DNA of 40,933 nt from a virus (IMGVR_UViG_3300044655_002537:1-40933); one strand, 5' to 3'. Counted from the first letter of the stretch, positions 9,192-19,000 are shown. The notes: a model not told the origin generated them from the sequence alone. Made by a program: numbers and translations.

Positions 9192-9551
9192 TTAATATTC
9201 TTTACCTTGATGTCTCTGAGGATCAAAGCTACCATCGCTACCCCATTGCCCACGACTATAATACTCATCTTCGTCAAATTCAATCCTATAAGCGGTCAAT
9301 ACTGGGGATGTGGCGACTTCATTTGTATTAGCTTGTTTGGGTTGGACGATGCCATCACTTATCCCTATTTCGATGGCATCGTGAAATACAGGATTTTGTG
9401 TTTTATATATTGCATTCCTGGCAACGCCCGTACTTGTGTATCTTATCGCTTTCTTAATATTTGTATTCCAACCTTTTTTAGTCCAGAATGCTAAAACTCT
9501 ATTTTCAGGATTACTGGATTCATTGATAACCTGACCTTGTATGACATACAT
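9192..9551 (-). CDS. Hypothetical protein, 119 residues
   Basis: I do not recognise a family. The product begins MYVIQGQVINESSNPENRV and is soluble, with an acidic C-terminal stretch (EFDEDEYYSRGQWGSD). It has a credible codon pattern and ends just before the bidirectional terminator at 9137-9169. The gene lies downstream of the ParB-fold gene on the same strand with a 73-base gap containing a hairpin. No Shine-Dalgarno is visible before its ATG, only an A-rich leader, so the start is tentative. An accessory, phage-borne gene of unknown role is the most I can say. Confidence 0.5.
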   Translation of the reverse strand: MYVIQGQVINESSNPENRVLAFWTKKGWNTNIKKAIRYTSTGVARNAIYKTQNPVFHDAIEIGISDGIVQPKQANTNEVATSPVLTAYRIEFDEDEYYSRGQWGSDGSFDPQRHQGKEY

Positions 9552-9588
9552 GATTCTATTTTTTTATTTTGTTAAGTATACTTACGAG

Positions 9589-9612
9589 TCCCCCGCAAAA
9601 CACCACGGGGGA
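9589..9612. other. Hairpin TCCCCCG/CGGGGGA after the ParB-fold gene
   Basis: A 7-bp GC-rich perfect stem with a 10-base loop lies 12 bases past the stop of the minus-strand gene at 9625. No T-run follows it on the minus strand, so termination would be weak or processing-related. Confidence 0.45.
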
Positions 9613-9624
9613 TTGATTAAGAAA

Positions 9625-10542
9625 TTAGTCAAAATCAGCTAGAGGGAACTCCTCAAACTCCGAACCCCTTAACGAGTTTTTTGGTTTGTTTTGGAGGAAA
9701 CATAATACGGCAGACTCAGCTTTCTTATAAAGCTCTGTCTTTCCTCCTTTCCCGTAAGATATCTTTCTAGTCCCCTCTCTAAGACTTATCACGTAGTTCC
9801 TTAGAGCTAATGCTGCATCGTCTTCTTCTTTTCGAGAAACCCCCGTGTAATAAACTTCAATAAATTCCTGAAGTCTGTATTGGTTCGCGTTGTAAAAAGC
9901 ACGAAAAAATACCGATCTAATGGTGCTATTCTTTGCTACAGGGGAGCTTTGTTCTCTTGATCCGGGCGTTCTAATTGCAAAGTCTAATCCTTCTGAATAT
10001 TTTGCTTCTAAAGCTAACATCATCTGGGGAGATCGTACATTCTTTAATCCTTGGCAACCAAGGATCTCTCCCGACTTTCGATTATTTTCTGACGCTTTTG
10101 TTCTTGCCTTGAATTGCGATCCCGTAAATGCGTTAGAAAGGATAGCCAAACGTGCTTTCATTTGTGGAATATTTTGCCCCATCAATCTGGATATTTGCGC
10201 TGTACTTCTTTGTTGCCCAATATCATATACCTGTTTTGAGTCAGAGGGGATGCCTGTCATTATCGTAAATTCCATTGGGATTCCGCAACGAACCACAGCC
10301 TTTAATCGGTGTTGCCCGTCAATTAAACACCCTAGTTCGTCAAAGGTAATGGGCTGCCCTAACATCCACTCCCCTCGGCGCATCCTGTTAGCATAATCAG
10401 AAACCCTTTTATCGTTAACATCTCTATTTAGTTGTTGTGTTTCAAGATATTCTTTTGCTAGTTGAGGGGTAATTAATTCAATGGATGCAACCAATTTTAG
10501 TGGGACTGGCGCGTGGTCAGGTGTGTCAAATTGTTGTATCAT
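9625..10542 (-). CDS. ParB/sulfiredoxin-fold protein (DGQHR motif)
   Basis: 305 residues. The N-terminal 110 residues carry the phage-type ParB-like signature: LNRDVNDKRVSDYANRMRRG, a turn PITFDELGCLIDGQHRLKAV (the DGQHR box at about 75-79) and GIPMEFTIMTGI. The remaining helical region contains QQRSTAQISRLMGQN. Proteins of this kind are widespread in phages and mobile elements; some ParB-fold members hydrolyse nucleotides or nick DNA, but none of this is shown here. It is not the centromere-binding ParB of a parAB pair, since no ParA gene is adjacent. The gene is preceded by a 427-base non-coding stretch which must hold its promoter, and followed by a GC-rich hairpin. Confidence 0.75.
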   Translation of the reverse strand: MIQQFDTPDHAPVPLKLVASIELITPQLAKEYLETQQLNRDVNDKRVSDYANRMRRGEWMLGQPITFDELGCLIDGQHRLKAVVRCGIPMEFTIMTGIPSDSKQVYDIGQQRSTAQISRLMGQNIPQMKARLAILSNAFTGSQFKARTKASENNRKSGEILGCQGLKNVRSPQMMLALEAKYSEGLDFAIRTPGSREQSSPVAKNSTIRSVFFRAFYNANQYRLQEFIEVYYTGVSRKEEDDAALALRNYVISLREGTRKISYGKGGKTELYKKAESAVLCFLQNKPKNSLRGSEFEEFPLADFD

Positions 10543-10969
10543 GGTTATAAATGTAAAAAAGCAAAGTTAAATCGCAGGAGATGGCTGTCTTCTGTGATTT
10601 CTATTTTTTAGGATAACACAAGATAGCCAAAATAAACAGGGTTAAATTCAAATTTAATCAATCAATTTATTAATAGGTTCTAAACAAGACGACGCACAAA
10701 AGAAAAGCTATATATCATCAGTATAGTACCGCTTTTAGTTATCCTTATCGTAATAACTAGGTTCTCAACTTTTATGTATCTAACCTAAGTTAATTAGATA
10801 ATTAACCCCACAAAGCATGAATTAATCACCTATATCTTTGTAATGTCAAACGGTTAAAACTATTGATTAGCAAGGGGTTTGGCTATAATTACACTATAAA
10901 ATATCCTTACCAGAAACCCCAATCCACGTCGCCTTGATTCGATTAAGTAACTCATAATCGCCACTTTAA
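10543..10969. other. AT-rich intergenic region, 427 bases
   Basis: No credible gene is present on either strand. It contains the plus-strand terminator-like hairpin at 10570-10610 and, further right, AT-rich runs including a TTGATT/TATAAT pair at 10863-10889 with only 15 bases spacing, pointing right into the 3' ends of minus-strand genes. The promoter of the ParB-fold gene (start 10542) should be here, but I cannot place it with confidence. Confidence 0.6.
10570..10610 (+). terminator. Terminator-like hairpin reading rightwards
   Basis: The RNA of the plus strand folds as a 12-bp stem (10570-10581 with 10588-10599, two G-U pairs) with loop UGGCUG, followed by TTCTATTTTTT. On the minus strand the G-U pairs become A-C mismatches, so the signal favours plus-strand transcription. 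No plus-strand gene lies directly upstream, which suggests an antisense transcript across 9192-10542. Confidence 0.5.
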
Positions 10970-11278
10970 CTAATGTTTAATTGAATCTTCAAATTTATCA
11001 ATCTGGGATTCGATTAAATATTCAATTGCGATCGCAACATATCCATTAAACAAACCCGCCAGAAACCCGACATAAACATTAAAAGGCATCAGGATCAAAT
11101 AAACGATCACTGATGCCTCAAACGTTTGGCAGTAAGGGCATTGAAACAATTTACTAAAAAATGATTGCGCTTTGGAATTTTCAAGCCACACCCGAACGGG
11201 ATACAGGAGGGAATGCTTAAAAATAAACCACCGCAGACCTAGAGACAATAGCAGAAAAACAATTAAATCAGATAACAT
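10970..11278 (-). CDS. Small membrane protein with CPYC motif
   Basis: 102 residues. An N-terminal hydrophobic helix (DLIVFLLLSLGLRWFIF), a loop with FQCPYCQTF at about residues 46-54, then two hydrophobic segments (ASVIVYLILMPFNVYVGFLA and FNGYVAIAIEYL). The Cys-Pro-Tyr-Cys followed by a membrane helix resembles the DUF1360-type small phage and bacterial membrane proteins, of unknown function; a redox or metal role of CPYC is possible but unproven. Its ATG overlaps the stop of the upstream gene as TAATG at 11278, implying translational coupling. A holin role cannot be excluded but no endolysin is next to it. Confidence 0.65.
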   Translation of the reverse strand: MLSDLIVFLLLSLGLRWFIFKHSLLYPVRVWLENSKAQSFFSKLFQCPYCQTFEASVIVYLILMPFNVYVGFLAGLFNGYVAIAIEYLIESQIDKFEDSIKH

Positions 11279-11487
11279 TATTTACCCAATGACCATTTTT
11301 TGAGTGATTTCAAGTCACTGTATTCCTGATACTGATTAATTAATTCATCAATATTCGATTTCTCTAATACAACACTTCCCCCAATGTCATCAGTGATAAT
11401 GTACCTGTGATCTTTAATAATTAATTGAGGGCAACAACTTTTACCTCTACACAATGAGACTTGATACTTTCCTTTTATTTCTGTCAT
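11278..11487 (-). CDS. Hypothetical protein with cysteine cluster, 69 residues
   Basis: The product has a short N-terminal CRGKSCCPQL motif (residues 13-22), then a strand-rich and helical tail. Three cysteines in nine residues suggest metal binding or a disulphide. I do not recognise the family. It is co-transcribed with, and coupled by a TAATG overlap to, the CPYC membrane protein, so the two Cys-bearing products may work together. No good Shine-Dalgarno precedes its ATG. Confidence 0.6.
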   Translation of the reverse strand: MTEIKGKYQVSLCRGKSCCPQLIIKDHRYIITDDIGGSVVLEKSNIDELINQYQEYSDLKSLKKWSLGK

Positions 11488-11517
11488 TGGTTTTTGGTTA
11501 ATGGTTTTTTCTTGTTA

Positions 11518-12093
11518 TTAGTAACTTTCACGATGTCCAAACTCCTCAAAGGAAACTTTAAATGGCTGCCCCAAAAACCGTCTGGGATTGTCGGGAGTAT
11601 TGGTTACATCCCCACTAACGCACTGTCGAGATCCTTTTGCCATCACACCAGATCCTCCCTGGGGTTCTATTCCTAATATCTTAACATGACGCTCCGTGAC
11701 ACCCGCCGCATAATCAGCAATATCAAACCCCACATAATCCCAGACCCTTAAAGCTCTAAACGATTTGTTACTTTGAATGGTTGCTCCCTGATACCGCCTC
11801 AATTCCTGGAACACAAACCGCAATTCCGCCATTTCTTCAATGACGTCAATTGAGAATCCAAACCGGATATTCGTCACTTGTACCCAGTCACCGCCAAACC
11901 GATTGGATACGGAACCGGGGGAAGGGGGATTCTCTTGATACTTGTCCCCTGGAATCATTAATTCTAGGTTGCCCGCATCGTTAAAGTACGATTTACGGAT
12001 TGCATCCCCATCTCGCCACGTCAATGCTTCGTAATATTTATCTTTGATTGAGGATGGAGTCTCAAAAATTAACTTACCAATGATTACAGCCAT
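11518..12093 (-). CDS. Hypothetical protein, 191 residues
   Basis: It begins MAVIIGKLIFETPSSIKDKY and continues as a mixed alpha/beta protein with aromatic-rich segments (FGGDWVQVTNIRFGFS, LRVWDYVGFDIADYAAG). No family is recognised. It is the first gene of a minus-strand group of three and diverges from the 1068-residue tail protein across 39 bases. That position suggests a virion or late role, but this is inference only. Its ATG lacks a Shine-Dalgarno. Confidence 0.6.
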   Translation of the reverse strand: MAVIIGKLIFETPSSIKDKYYEALTWRDGDAIRKSYFNDAGNLELMIPGDKYQENPPSPGSVSNRFGGDWVQVTNIRFGFSIDVIEEMAELRFVFQELRRYQGATIQSNKSFRALRVWDYVGFDIADYAAGVTERHVKILGIEPQGGSGVMAKGSRQCVSGDVTNTPDNPRRFLGQPFKVSFEEFGHRESY

Positions 12094-12132
12094 ATTACAA
12101 TTAGAATAGACCTATAAATTTATAATAATATT
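12094..12132. promoter_or_regulatory. Divergent AT-rich promoter region with TATAAATTTATA palindrome
   Basis: Only 39 bases separate two divergent starts (12093 minus, 12133 plus). They include a perfect 12-bp palindrome TATAAATTTATA (12113-12124), overlapping a TATAAT at 12121-12126. TATAAT lies 6 bases before the plus-strand ATG, so a transcript from it would be leaderless or nearly so. Neither gene shows a Shine-Dalgarno. Confidence 0.4.
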
Positions 12133-15100
12133 ATGTATCTAAAACTAGACATCCCTGAATTAAATCTAAATGTTAAACAGTCAGGGGCTTTTGGTTTGTC
12201 GCTAGGGAATCCAAATGGATTAAGTAAAGAAATATTAATTAAAGATGGTGTCTCTATTGTAGAAATAACTCCTACTGTCAACCCTGTCCTGACTATTCCC
12301 ACACCTCAAAGCCAGAAGATTGTCTCACTTGTTATTAATAATAAAATTTACCAATTATCAGAATCAGTAGAAGCAGAACAACTCGCACCGGATGAATTTA
12401 TTTATAATCCCTATGCTCAACAGGTAGCGATCGCTCAATATTCAGATCCAAAATATATTCAAGTCACTTCACCTACCAATCCCGTAACCGTATCAATCCC
12501 AGGCTACAGCACCGCCACGAATGTTTATATCGGTGGGACTAGCCAGAATGCTGTTAGCTACACGGTCAAACCGCACGGAACACTTATTGGAGATTTAGAA
12601 CAAGGGCAAGCGGTTTACAACCCCGCATCCAATGAATTAATTTTTATTCCCGTTCAGTCTTTAGCCAAAACCATCACTACAGCCCCCCAAATTTTAGCTG
12701 TACAGATATCGGGAGTTAAGGTAACAACACCTACTACCCCGATCAAGGTATCGGTTGTTAACAATACATCTAATATTGATTACGACACCGACTATATAGA
12801 TAAGTTGCCAACGGTTTTACGATGGTTACCTTTGTTGGGTAACTTCAATTATTCGACATCCTTAGAACAATCTCAAAACGGAGAGATGCGGTTCGAGACT
12901 TGGTTTAGTTATAAAAATTTAGTTTTGAAACATTTATGTCGGGGGGCAAAGTTTGAGGCATTCGGGATTGGGTGGCGAGTGGATGGATTACAGATTAATG
13001 AAAAGATGAGATCGGAATTATCTCATCCAAAAATAGAGGTTTCAATTTCTCTGACCGATCCCCATTGGTGGCTTGATACAGAGGTTCCTTTGGTTCCCAG
13101 AGAGTACAAGGATAACGATCCATTGGGCGGATTGTCCCCTATTCTCTATTCTGGGGATTGGAGTATTTCTTACCACTATTCAGCAAGTAGTCCAGGGGTT
13201 GACCCTGAATGTTTAACCAACAGCCCATCACAACCCAAAACCACCTTAGCTGAATCGAGGACTTTAACATGGCTTTGCGGTCAAGCGGGGGGGATGTTAT
13301 CAGGAATGGAAGGGGAAATACCAGTACCAAATGATGTGAGTCCAGAGGAAGGAAGGATACCCCGGAGCGAGATTCAATCAAGGTTAAGACAGAATAATTG
13401 TTTTTTGGATTTATCGGACTCTGATACTGTCTATTGCAAAAAATGGGACTCAACCAAGCAATGGCTATTACAAGAAACGGATATTTTATCACCAATTTCT
13501 GTCAGTTGCTCCACTGGTAAGCAACGAAAACTTACACCTAACTCCGCATTCCAACAAGAAATTATTGTCGGGTTGCCAAACAATATCACACCCAAACAGA
13601 CCATTACCTTAAAGAATGAGGATGTGACCAATATTTATGGAGCTTCTTATATATGGCCGAAGCAAGAAGTCACTGGAGAATTTCTTGAAAAGTCTCAGGA
13701 ACAGGTAGAGGAAAACCAAGGGAATAGAGCGCCCACACTGCCAGAATACCGAATGAGACAGCGTAAGTATGAACAAAGGACAGAAGACCCCGACATCGCA
13801 AATACACCGCCCGATTCAGTTGATATCAATGATTTGTCGGTATCTTTTTGGAAGTCTGGACAAAACTACGTCAAGGTTAAACGAGAGATTAAAACTATTG
13901 ATGGTTTTGAGTTTCAAGTTAAGGAGCAAAAATACGCTTTTAACGGCCCCTTAGCTAAAGATATTTATGATGGATCAGGGGAACTGAAGAAAGTGGATGT
14001 CAGGACTTTTTGGGGGATGATTGAAGAAACCACTACACAACATTTCTACAGTGAGGGAAAGAGTGCCTATGAAGGATTGTATCTGGGATACGAAAAAACT
14101 GGATGGAAATATGTTGTTTTTAAGGTTGAACCAGATATTAATGTTTCGCTACCCGATAGAGCACCCGCCGATCAGTATCCTACACTAGCTAAATTTAATG
14201 ATATTTCAAGTAACATAAGTCACAAAATAGAAGAAGCCTATACCCCTAAAAAAATACCCATTTTTGAAAAAGAAAAAATATCCCATGAGCCGATGGATAA
14301 ATGGTATAAGGACGCGGCAATTCAAAGCGTTGACGAGGTTAAATGGTGTATGCCCAATGGGACAAGTCGCAGGTTGGCAGCAATTGATAAAACCTTCCAA
14401 CAGCCCTATATTGTCACCGCTAGGGAGAAAATTGTCAGGGCTTTTGCTCAAATGGAAGACCCTGGGAATTTAGCTATTAGAGACAAAAACAGTACAGACC
14501 CCGGAGCTATGGCAGAATTTCCCCCTCTGACAACCGGGACGGAATCATCAGAATCCTACAAGGTAAAAATCAATCGGAGCGTCAACACCCCCGGCGTGAG
14601 GTTTGCTGATGACTCCGAAAAGGATACTTTTATTGCCTACACGAAATCAGCATCAACAGGGGGGAATGGGTCAGGTTTTGGTTCTCAAATCTCAGAAAAT
14701 AAGGTAGAGGAAGTCGAAGGTAGACCGGAATCATCGAGGCGACTACCTCCAATCTGGGAGCGGGTAGGGGAGGAAGACCCTACCGAAACAGAGGAAAAGC
14801 AGAACCAATCCGATCCCAAGCGATACCGCTATAAAGTGTGGACACCCTTAGCACCGGACAAAACACCTTTTGACCAATTAGTGTCGGGGTCAATGAGTTT
14901 TCCTTATGCCAAAACATTATCAGAGGTTAGAACGGCAATTAAAACCAATCTGGATATAGAAAACGCTCGCAACAGTTACACGGAAAGCTTCACTACTTTT
15001 TTTAATCCTTCAATGCGTCCGGGCGATCAGCTGACCTATTTTGTTAATGGGGAAAAACGCAAGCGCAGGATTCTGTCTATATCTCCTAGCATCGTTTTTC

Positions 15101-15339
15101 AAGGCAACCTGAATAACAAACCTTTTGCCACAGGGACGATGCAGTTAAGTGTGGGATGTCCGATTGAGGTCGATTTCATATTAGAGCAAGAATTAATCCC
15201 CAATAGCGCCACAGACAAGGATAAATTAGGTACGGGCTATCCTTTAGAGGTTTGGCTAGATCCTACGGGCGGAGCGCAGGGAGCTTTTGAAGTGGAAAAT
15301 ATCCCCTCCCGACTAATGCCCCCTTCTACTTTCTTGTAA
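12133..15339 (+). CDS. Large tail protein, probable tail hub/tip component
   Basis: 1068 residues, beta-rich, without signal peptide or membrane segment. The first 260 residues hold strand repeats (TSPTNPVTVSIPG, then TTPTTPIKVSVVN) like immunoglobulin-type or bacterial-surface modules. A middle part contains PTVLRWLPLLGNFNYSTSL and SLTDPHWWLDTEVPLV. The C-terminal region has FFNPSMRPGDQLTYFVNGEK followed by RRILSISPSI, recalling the hub domain of siphovirus tail-tip proteins, which anchor the tube end and carry fibres. The assignment rests on size, composition and the tail-gene context, not on a clear homologue. It is transcribed opposite to the main tail operon and ends in a terminator whose stem includes its stop codon. 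One HIP1 site at 12427-12434. Confidence 0.55.
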   Translation: MYLKLDIPELNLNVKQSGAFGLSLGNPNGLSKEILIKDGVSIVEITPTVNPVLTIPTPQSQKIVSLVINNKIYQLSESVEAEQLAPDEFIYNPYAQQVAIAQYSDPKYIQVTSPTNPVTVSIPGYSTATNVYIGGTSQNAVSYTVKPHGTLIGDLEQGQAVYNPASNELIFIPVQSLAKTITTAPQILAVQISGVKVTTPTTPIKVSVVNNTSNIDYDTDYIDKLPTVLRWLPLLGNFNYSTSLEQSQNGEMRFETWFSYKNLVLKHLCRGAKFEAFGIGWRVDGLQINEKMRSELSHPKIEVSISLTDPHWWLDTEVPLVPREYKDNDPLGGLSPILYSGDWSISYHYSASSPGVDPECLTNSPSQPKTTLAESRTLTWLCGQAGGMLSGMEGEIPVPNDVSPEEGRIPRSEIQSRLRQNNCFLDLSDSDTVYCKKWDSTKQWLLQETDILSPISVSCSTGKQRKLTPNSAFQQEIIVGLPNNITPKQTITLKNEDVTNIYGASYIWPKQEVTGEFLEKSQEQVEENQGNRAPTLPEYRMRQRKYEQRTEDPDIANTPPDSVDINDLSVSFWKSGQNYVKVKREIKTIDGFEFQVKEQKYAFNGPLAKDIYDGSGELKKVDVRTFWGMIEETTTQHFYSEGKSAYEGLYLGYEKTGWKYVVFKVEPDINVSLPDRAPADQYPTLAKFNDISSNISHKIEEAYTPKKIPIFEKEKISHEPMDKWYKDAAIQSVDEVKWCMPNGTSRRLAAIDKTFQQPYIVTAREKIVRAFAQMEDPGNLAIRDKNSTDPGAMAEFPPLTTGTESSESYKVKINRSVNTPGVRFADDSEKDTFIAYTKSASTGGNGSGFGSQISENKVEEVEGRPESSRRLPPIWERVGEEDPTETEEKQNQSDPKRYRYKVWTPLAPDKTPFDQLVSGSMSFPYAKTLSEVRTAIKTNLDIENARNSYTESFTTFFNPSMRPGDQLTYFVNGEKRKRRILSISPSIVFQGNLNNKPFATGTMQLSVGCPIEVDFILEQELIPNSATDKDKLGTGYPLEVWLDPTGGAQGAFEVENIPSRLMPPSTFL

Positions 15340-15362
15340 GAGGTTTCGACTCCCTCTTTTTT
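15338..15362 (+). terminator. Rho-independent terminator of the tail hub gene
   Basis: AAGAGG pairs with CCTCTT around a 9-base loop and is followed by T-rich sequence. The TAA stop at 15337-15339 overlaps the left arm. It separates the plus-strand tail gene from the convergent gene ending at 15384. Confidence 0.65.
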
Positions 15363-15383
15363 GTGACTGGATTTGGGTTGGGC

Positions 15384-15926
15384 TTAATTCCAATTACCAG
15401 CTAAAAACAATTCCTGTTCCTCAATCAGTCTTATATCCTGTCTATCCTCAAGTAACCAGTCGATAGTTGCAGCGTAGGCTTTGTAGAATTTATCGCGCTT
15501 TTCCTCTAAGGTTAGTTGTTCCTGTCCGAAAGCTAATCTAAACCAATCCTCAATCCCTACGTCTAACAGAGCATCTAGTAAAGCCTCAGCTTGTGGTTTA
15601 CCTCTCTTTGCAGCTAATCTAATCAATTGCCGAAAATCTTTTAAGCTGATAGTTTCTGAGATTGTAGTCCCTCTAGCTGATCCAGTGACTTCTACAGGGG
15701 ATGCGACCCCAGTAAATCCCCACTGTGTAAGGGTTTCAGCGTCTTTACCTTTGCCCGATGCGACCCCGTTTATAGTCCGAGTTACCCAATCTTTTCCATA
15801 CCCCAATGCCAACGCGGTTGAAAGTTTCCCAACTCGAAACTCGCCATCGGGTAACAGGTATCCGTCAACTTCGACACCCTCACAAAATTTAACTGTAGAA
15901 CGTTCGGCTCTGGTAATATTATCCAT
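15384..15926 (-). CDS. Uncharacterised cyanobacterial-type protein, 180 residues
   Basis: It opens with a segment around VEVDGYLLPDGEFRVGKLST, continues with GKDWVTRTIN, and has a C-terminal half with ISLKDFRQLIRLAAKRGKPQ, LLDVGIEDWFRLAFG and LTLEEKRDKFYKAYAATIDW. From memory this layout resembles short uncharacterised proteins scattered through cyanobacterial genomes and mobile DNA; no function is known to me. A role in DNA binding or regulation is possible from the SLKDF-type helical region, which recalls BRO/KilA-N companions, but this is speculative. An AGGAA 10 bases upstream of ATG supports the start. It sits alone between a convergent tail gene and the tape measure, ahead of which lies a hairpin. 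Confidence 0.65.
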   Translation of the reverse strand: MDNITRAERSTVKFCEGVEVDGYLLPDGEFRVGKLSTALALGYGKDWVTRTINGVASGKGKDAETLTQWGFTGVASPVEVTGSARGTTISETISLKDFRQLIRLAAKRGKPQAEALLDALLDVGIEDWFRLAFGQEQLTLEEKRDKFYKAYAATIDWLLEDRQDIRLIEEQELFLAGNWN

Positions 15927-15953
15927 GTGACTATTTCCTAAATAATGGTTACT

Positions 15954-15992
15954 ACCCCTGGGTGTTCACGCACCGCGAGGGGTTTTGTTATT
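15954..15992 (+). terminator. Hairpin between tape measure and the 180-residue gene
   Basis: ACCCCT (15954-15959) pairs with AGGGGT (15978-15983), with an inner GGTG/CACC stem and 6-base loop, followed by TTTGTTATT on the plus strand. It could stop rightward antisense transcription into the tape measure gene. On the minus strand there is no T-run, so the tail operon may read through it. A TATAAT-like box for the minus-strand gene at 15926 lies a little to its right. Confidence 0.4.
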
Positions 15993-16052
15993 ATTAATTA
16001 TATCATTTTTTATTAAGTTGTAGTACAGAGCATACAATTTAATAAAAACAAT

Positions 16053-19000
16053 TTACATCCGTCTCTTAGTCTCAATCATAATATTATCAAAAGCTTTTAA
16101 TATTTCCTGCTCTAAATTTTTACCAACATCACCTGGGGATGTAACTGTTATTTTTACCCCCCCCACTTCCATCTTGACGTTGTTCTCTACGTTCTGAGCA
16201 GTTTGCTGAAACCGAGTGTACTCCGTCTGTCCAATACTAAGACTTGGTGCGGAAGGTGTCCCCATCTGTAAGTCAGGAGAAACGGGGTCACTTAGTGCTT
16301 GTATTTTTTTGAATATCTCATCAAGGCGATCTGTTGGAACGTTTAACCCTTGAACTTCGGGCGGTTTTCCATAGTCAATATAAACAGAACCAGAGCGCCC
16401 TCTCATTGTCTCCTGATCTTTTCCATTAATTAATCTGTTTAATTCCGATTGATCGCCCCGTTGGATTTGATCTAGGACGCTAGTATAGTTCCAGTCCGTG
16501 ACCTTCTTACCGTAAACATCACTCAAGGCTTCGTTGATAATCTGTTGCTTTAATTGTGCCTGTTGTCTTCCCTCTGGCAGTGTGTTGGCTAGTTCAGACT
16601 TAGCTTGCATCCGGTCTAGCTTTTGCCTTTGGTCTAAATTCCTAATTTCCTGCTCTTGGGAATAATCTAATAATTGAGACTGCAATGGTAAAAGCGATGC
16701 TTGCAAAGCTAATCCTTGTCCCGCTATTAACTTCGCCTCAAGATTCATTTGACCCGCAGCGATTTCTTCTGGTGTAGCTCCCGACGCTTCGAGTTTAGCT
16801 AAATCAGCTTGAGCCTGCGCTACCTCGGCTTTATTTTGGGCTTGTTGCCCTTTTAATTTAAGAGCATCAATCTGTCCCTGAACTTTAGCTTGCTGTTGAT
16901 TAAGAAGCAAAACCTCTCGCTCGGCTTTCTGTTGCTGATCTAACGCCTTTAATTTAATAGTGGCAGTTGATTGAGCCAGTACCTGTCTTTGTTTCTCATT
17001 GACGATCAACTGAGAAGCCAAACCCAGTTCAGAGGTAACTATACCTAACCTGTCACTAAACGCCCGTTGTCTAGCTTCAAGTAACTGCTTTTGAAACCCA
17101 ATAATTGTATTCTGTTTCTCTAAGGCAGAAGTCTGTTTATCGTATCCCTGTTGGATTTGTTGCTGACTTAAAACAAACGACTTGGTAACTTTATCAATCT
17201 GTTCTTGTATCAGTTTTTGCTTGGCTAATTTCTTTTCAATTTTGGCATTCTCTGATTCAATCTGTTGAGTTAATCTAACTCGTTTTTGTTCATTCTTATT
17301 TATTTCTCCCTGTTGGTTTACTTGTTGATTCGTTAAGTTTAGTTGTTGAGTAAGTGCTTCTGTACGTTGTTTATTGCCTTGAATCTGAAGTTTAATTGCC
17401 TCAATTTCTTCGGGTGATCTCTTTTGTTTAGTTGCCCTTTCTAGTTCAAATTTTAAGATTTGAGCCTGAGATTCTGCCTCAAGTTCTTGTAATTCAATTT
17501 GAGAAACTTGACGTTTTAAATCCAAATCCAGAAGTTTTTGACGGGTAGCCAAACTTTCTAATTCAGCTTTTTGAGTACGGACTAAATCAACTTCCCTTTC
17601 TTTAATTACTCTTAGTTCAACCTCAGCTTGTTTTAAAGGGTCGCGGGTTAACTTAGCTTGGTTCTGTAGCTGTGATTGCACATAACGCGATTCAGTATCA
17701 GCTAATTGATTCCTGCTACTGGTAATATTTTCTGTAAGTTGCGCTTGTTTTTGGAGTAAATCATACTCAGATTCTAAAGCCTGTTTTCTTAGATCCGCCC
17801 GTTGATTCTCATTCTCAAGTTGTTTTCTCTGGGTTTCAAAATCTAAATCTTTTAATCGGTTTTTTTCCTTGGCTTCAGCTTCTCTGATTTGGTTTCTAGT
17901 TTGTGCGTATTCATTCTCTAATTCAACATTTTTAACCCCATTGGCTTTGAATTGATTAAGTTGTCTCTTTAATTCATTGGCTCTTAGTTTAAATTCTTTA
18001 ATCTGTAAATCCGCCACCTTTGCTTGTGCATCTTCCTCTGATAAACCCCGTTCAGCTACCTGTGCAGAAATCAAGGTTTTCTCGGTATTCAACGCTTGAA
18101 GTTTTTGTTCTAATTGTTTCTGGATTAGCTTTTCCCGTGCGTTAAATTCAGCTTGTGCAATCTCAAGGTTTATCTGTTTAAGTTGATTCTCAAGGTCGAT
18201 AACTTTGATTCCATATTGTAGACGAAGTTCAAGTTCTGACTCTAGTTGTTTCTTCTGTAAACCTAATTTTTCCTGTTGCAGTCCAGAGGTTCTTTTGATA
18301 ACATCTTCCTCGGACGCTCGACGGAGTTGCCCTGCGGTTACTGTGGCAGAGGATTCTAACTCTATTTGGGAGATCCTTTCTGCCGTCGCTTGAGAGTTAA
18401 ATTGGGCGATTTGACTGATTAGATTTTTCTGGGTGTCAATATCAAAGATAGAACCCTTAATCTGTCTTCCGTCTTTAGTTAAGGTAATGAATGATTCGTC
18501 CAAAACACTCTTAACTTTGTTGGCGACGTCACGACTTTTTAATAAATTCCGGTCATAGTTTTGGAGGATTTGATCTAGTACCGCTTGCCCTTCAGTTCTT
18601 TGCTGTTGAACATCTTTTAAGAATACTTTACCCTCGTCAATATATTTTTCTTTAAACACTGAGAAGGCATCATCTAAAGCGTTATTACCCTCTAATGGGT
18701 TAACAGATGAAGCTACCACCGCCTGCTGTAATACTGGTAGAGTCTCATTATAATATTTGGTGATTTGTTCCCTAGCTTGTTTTAACGCCTCTGTGCGTTT
18801 TTGAAGGTTATCTATTTGAGCTTGAGCAGCATCAAATTGATCGTTTAATTGTTGTTTTAATCCTGTATCTGTAGTCTCATCAAGTAGTTTTTGCCGTTCT
18901 TTTTGTTGGGATTGATAGCCCGATATTAAGAGTTCGTTGGCTTTGATTAAGTCGTTAGTTTCCTTATTCTCTTTTTCCAGAACAATGCCTTGAACTTGTG

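Noticed and set aside
9920-10396. Plus-strand open frame of 158 codons
   Set aside because: Fully antisense to the ParB-fold gene, whose DGQHR motif shows the true frame; the product has no recognisable domain.
10863-10889. TTGATT/TATAAT promoter-like pair
   Set aside because: Spacing is 15 bases and it points into 3' ends of minus-strand genes; AT-rich sequence gives such matches by chance.
10970-11278. Holin
   Set aside because: The CPYC loop and lack of any neighbouring endolysin make a plain holin call unsupported.
13139-13495. Minus-strand open frame of 118 codons inside the tail hub gene
   Set aside because: Shadow of a long continuous coding frame, with no start signal.
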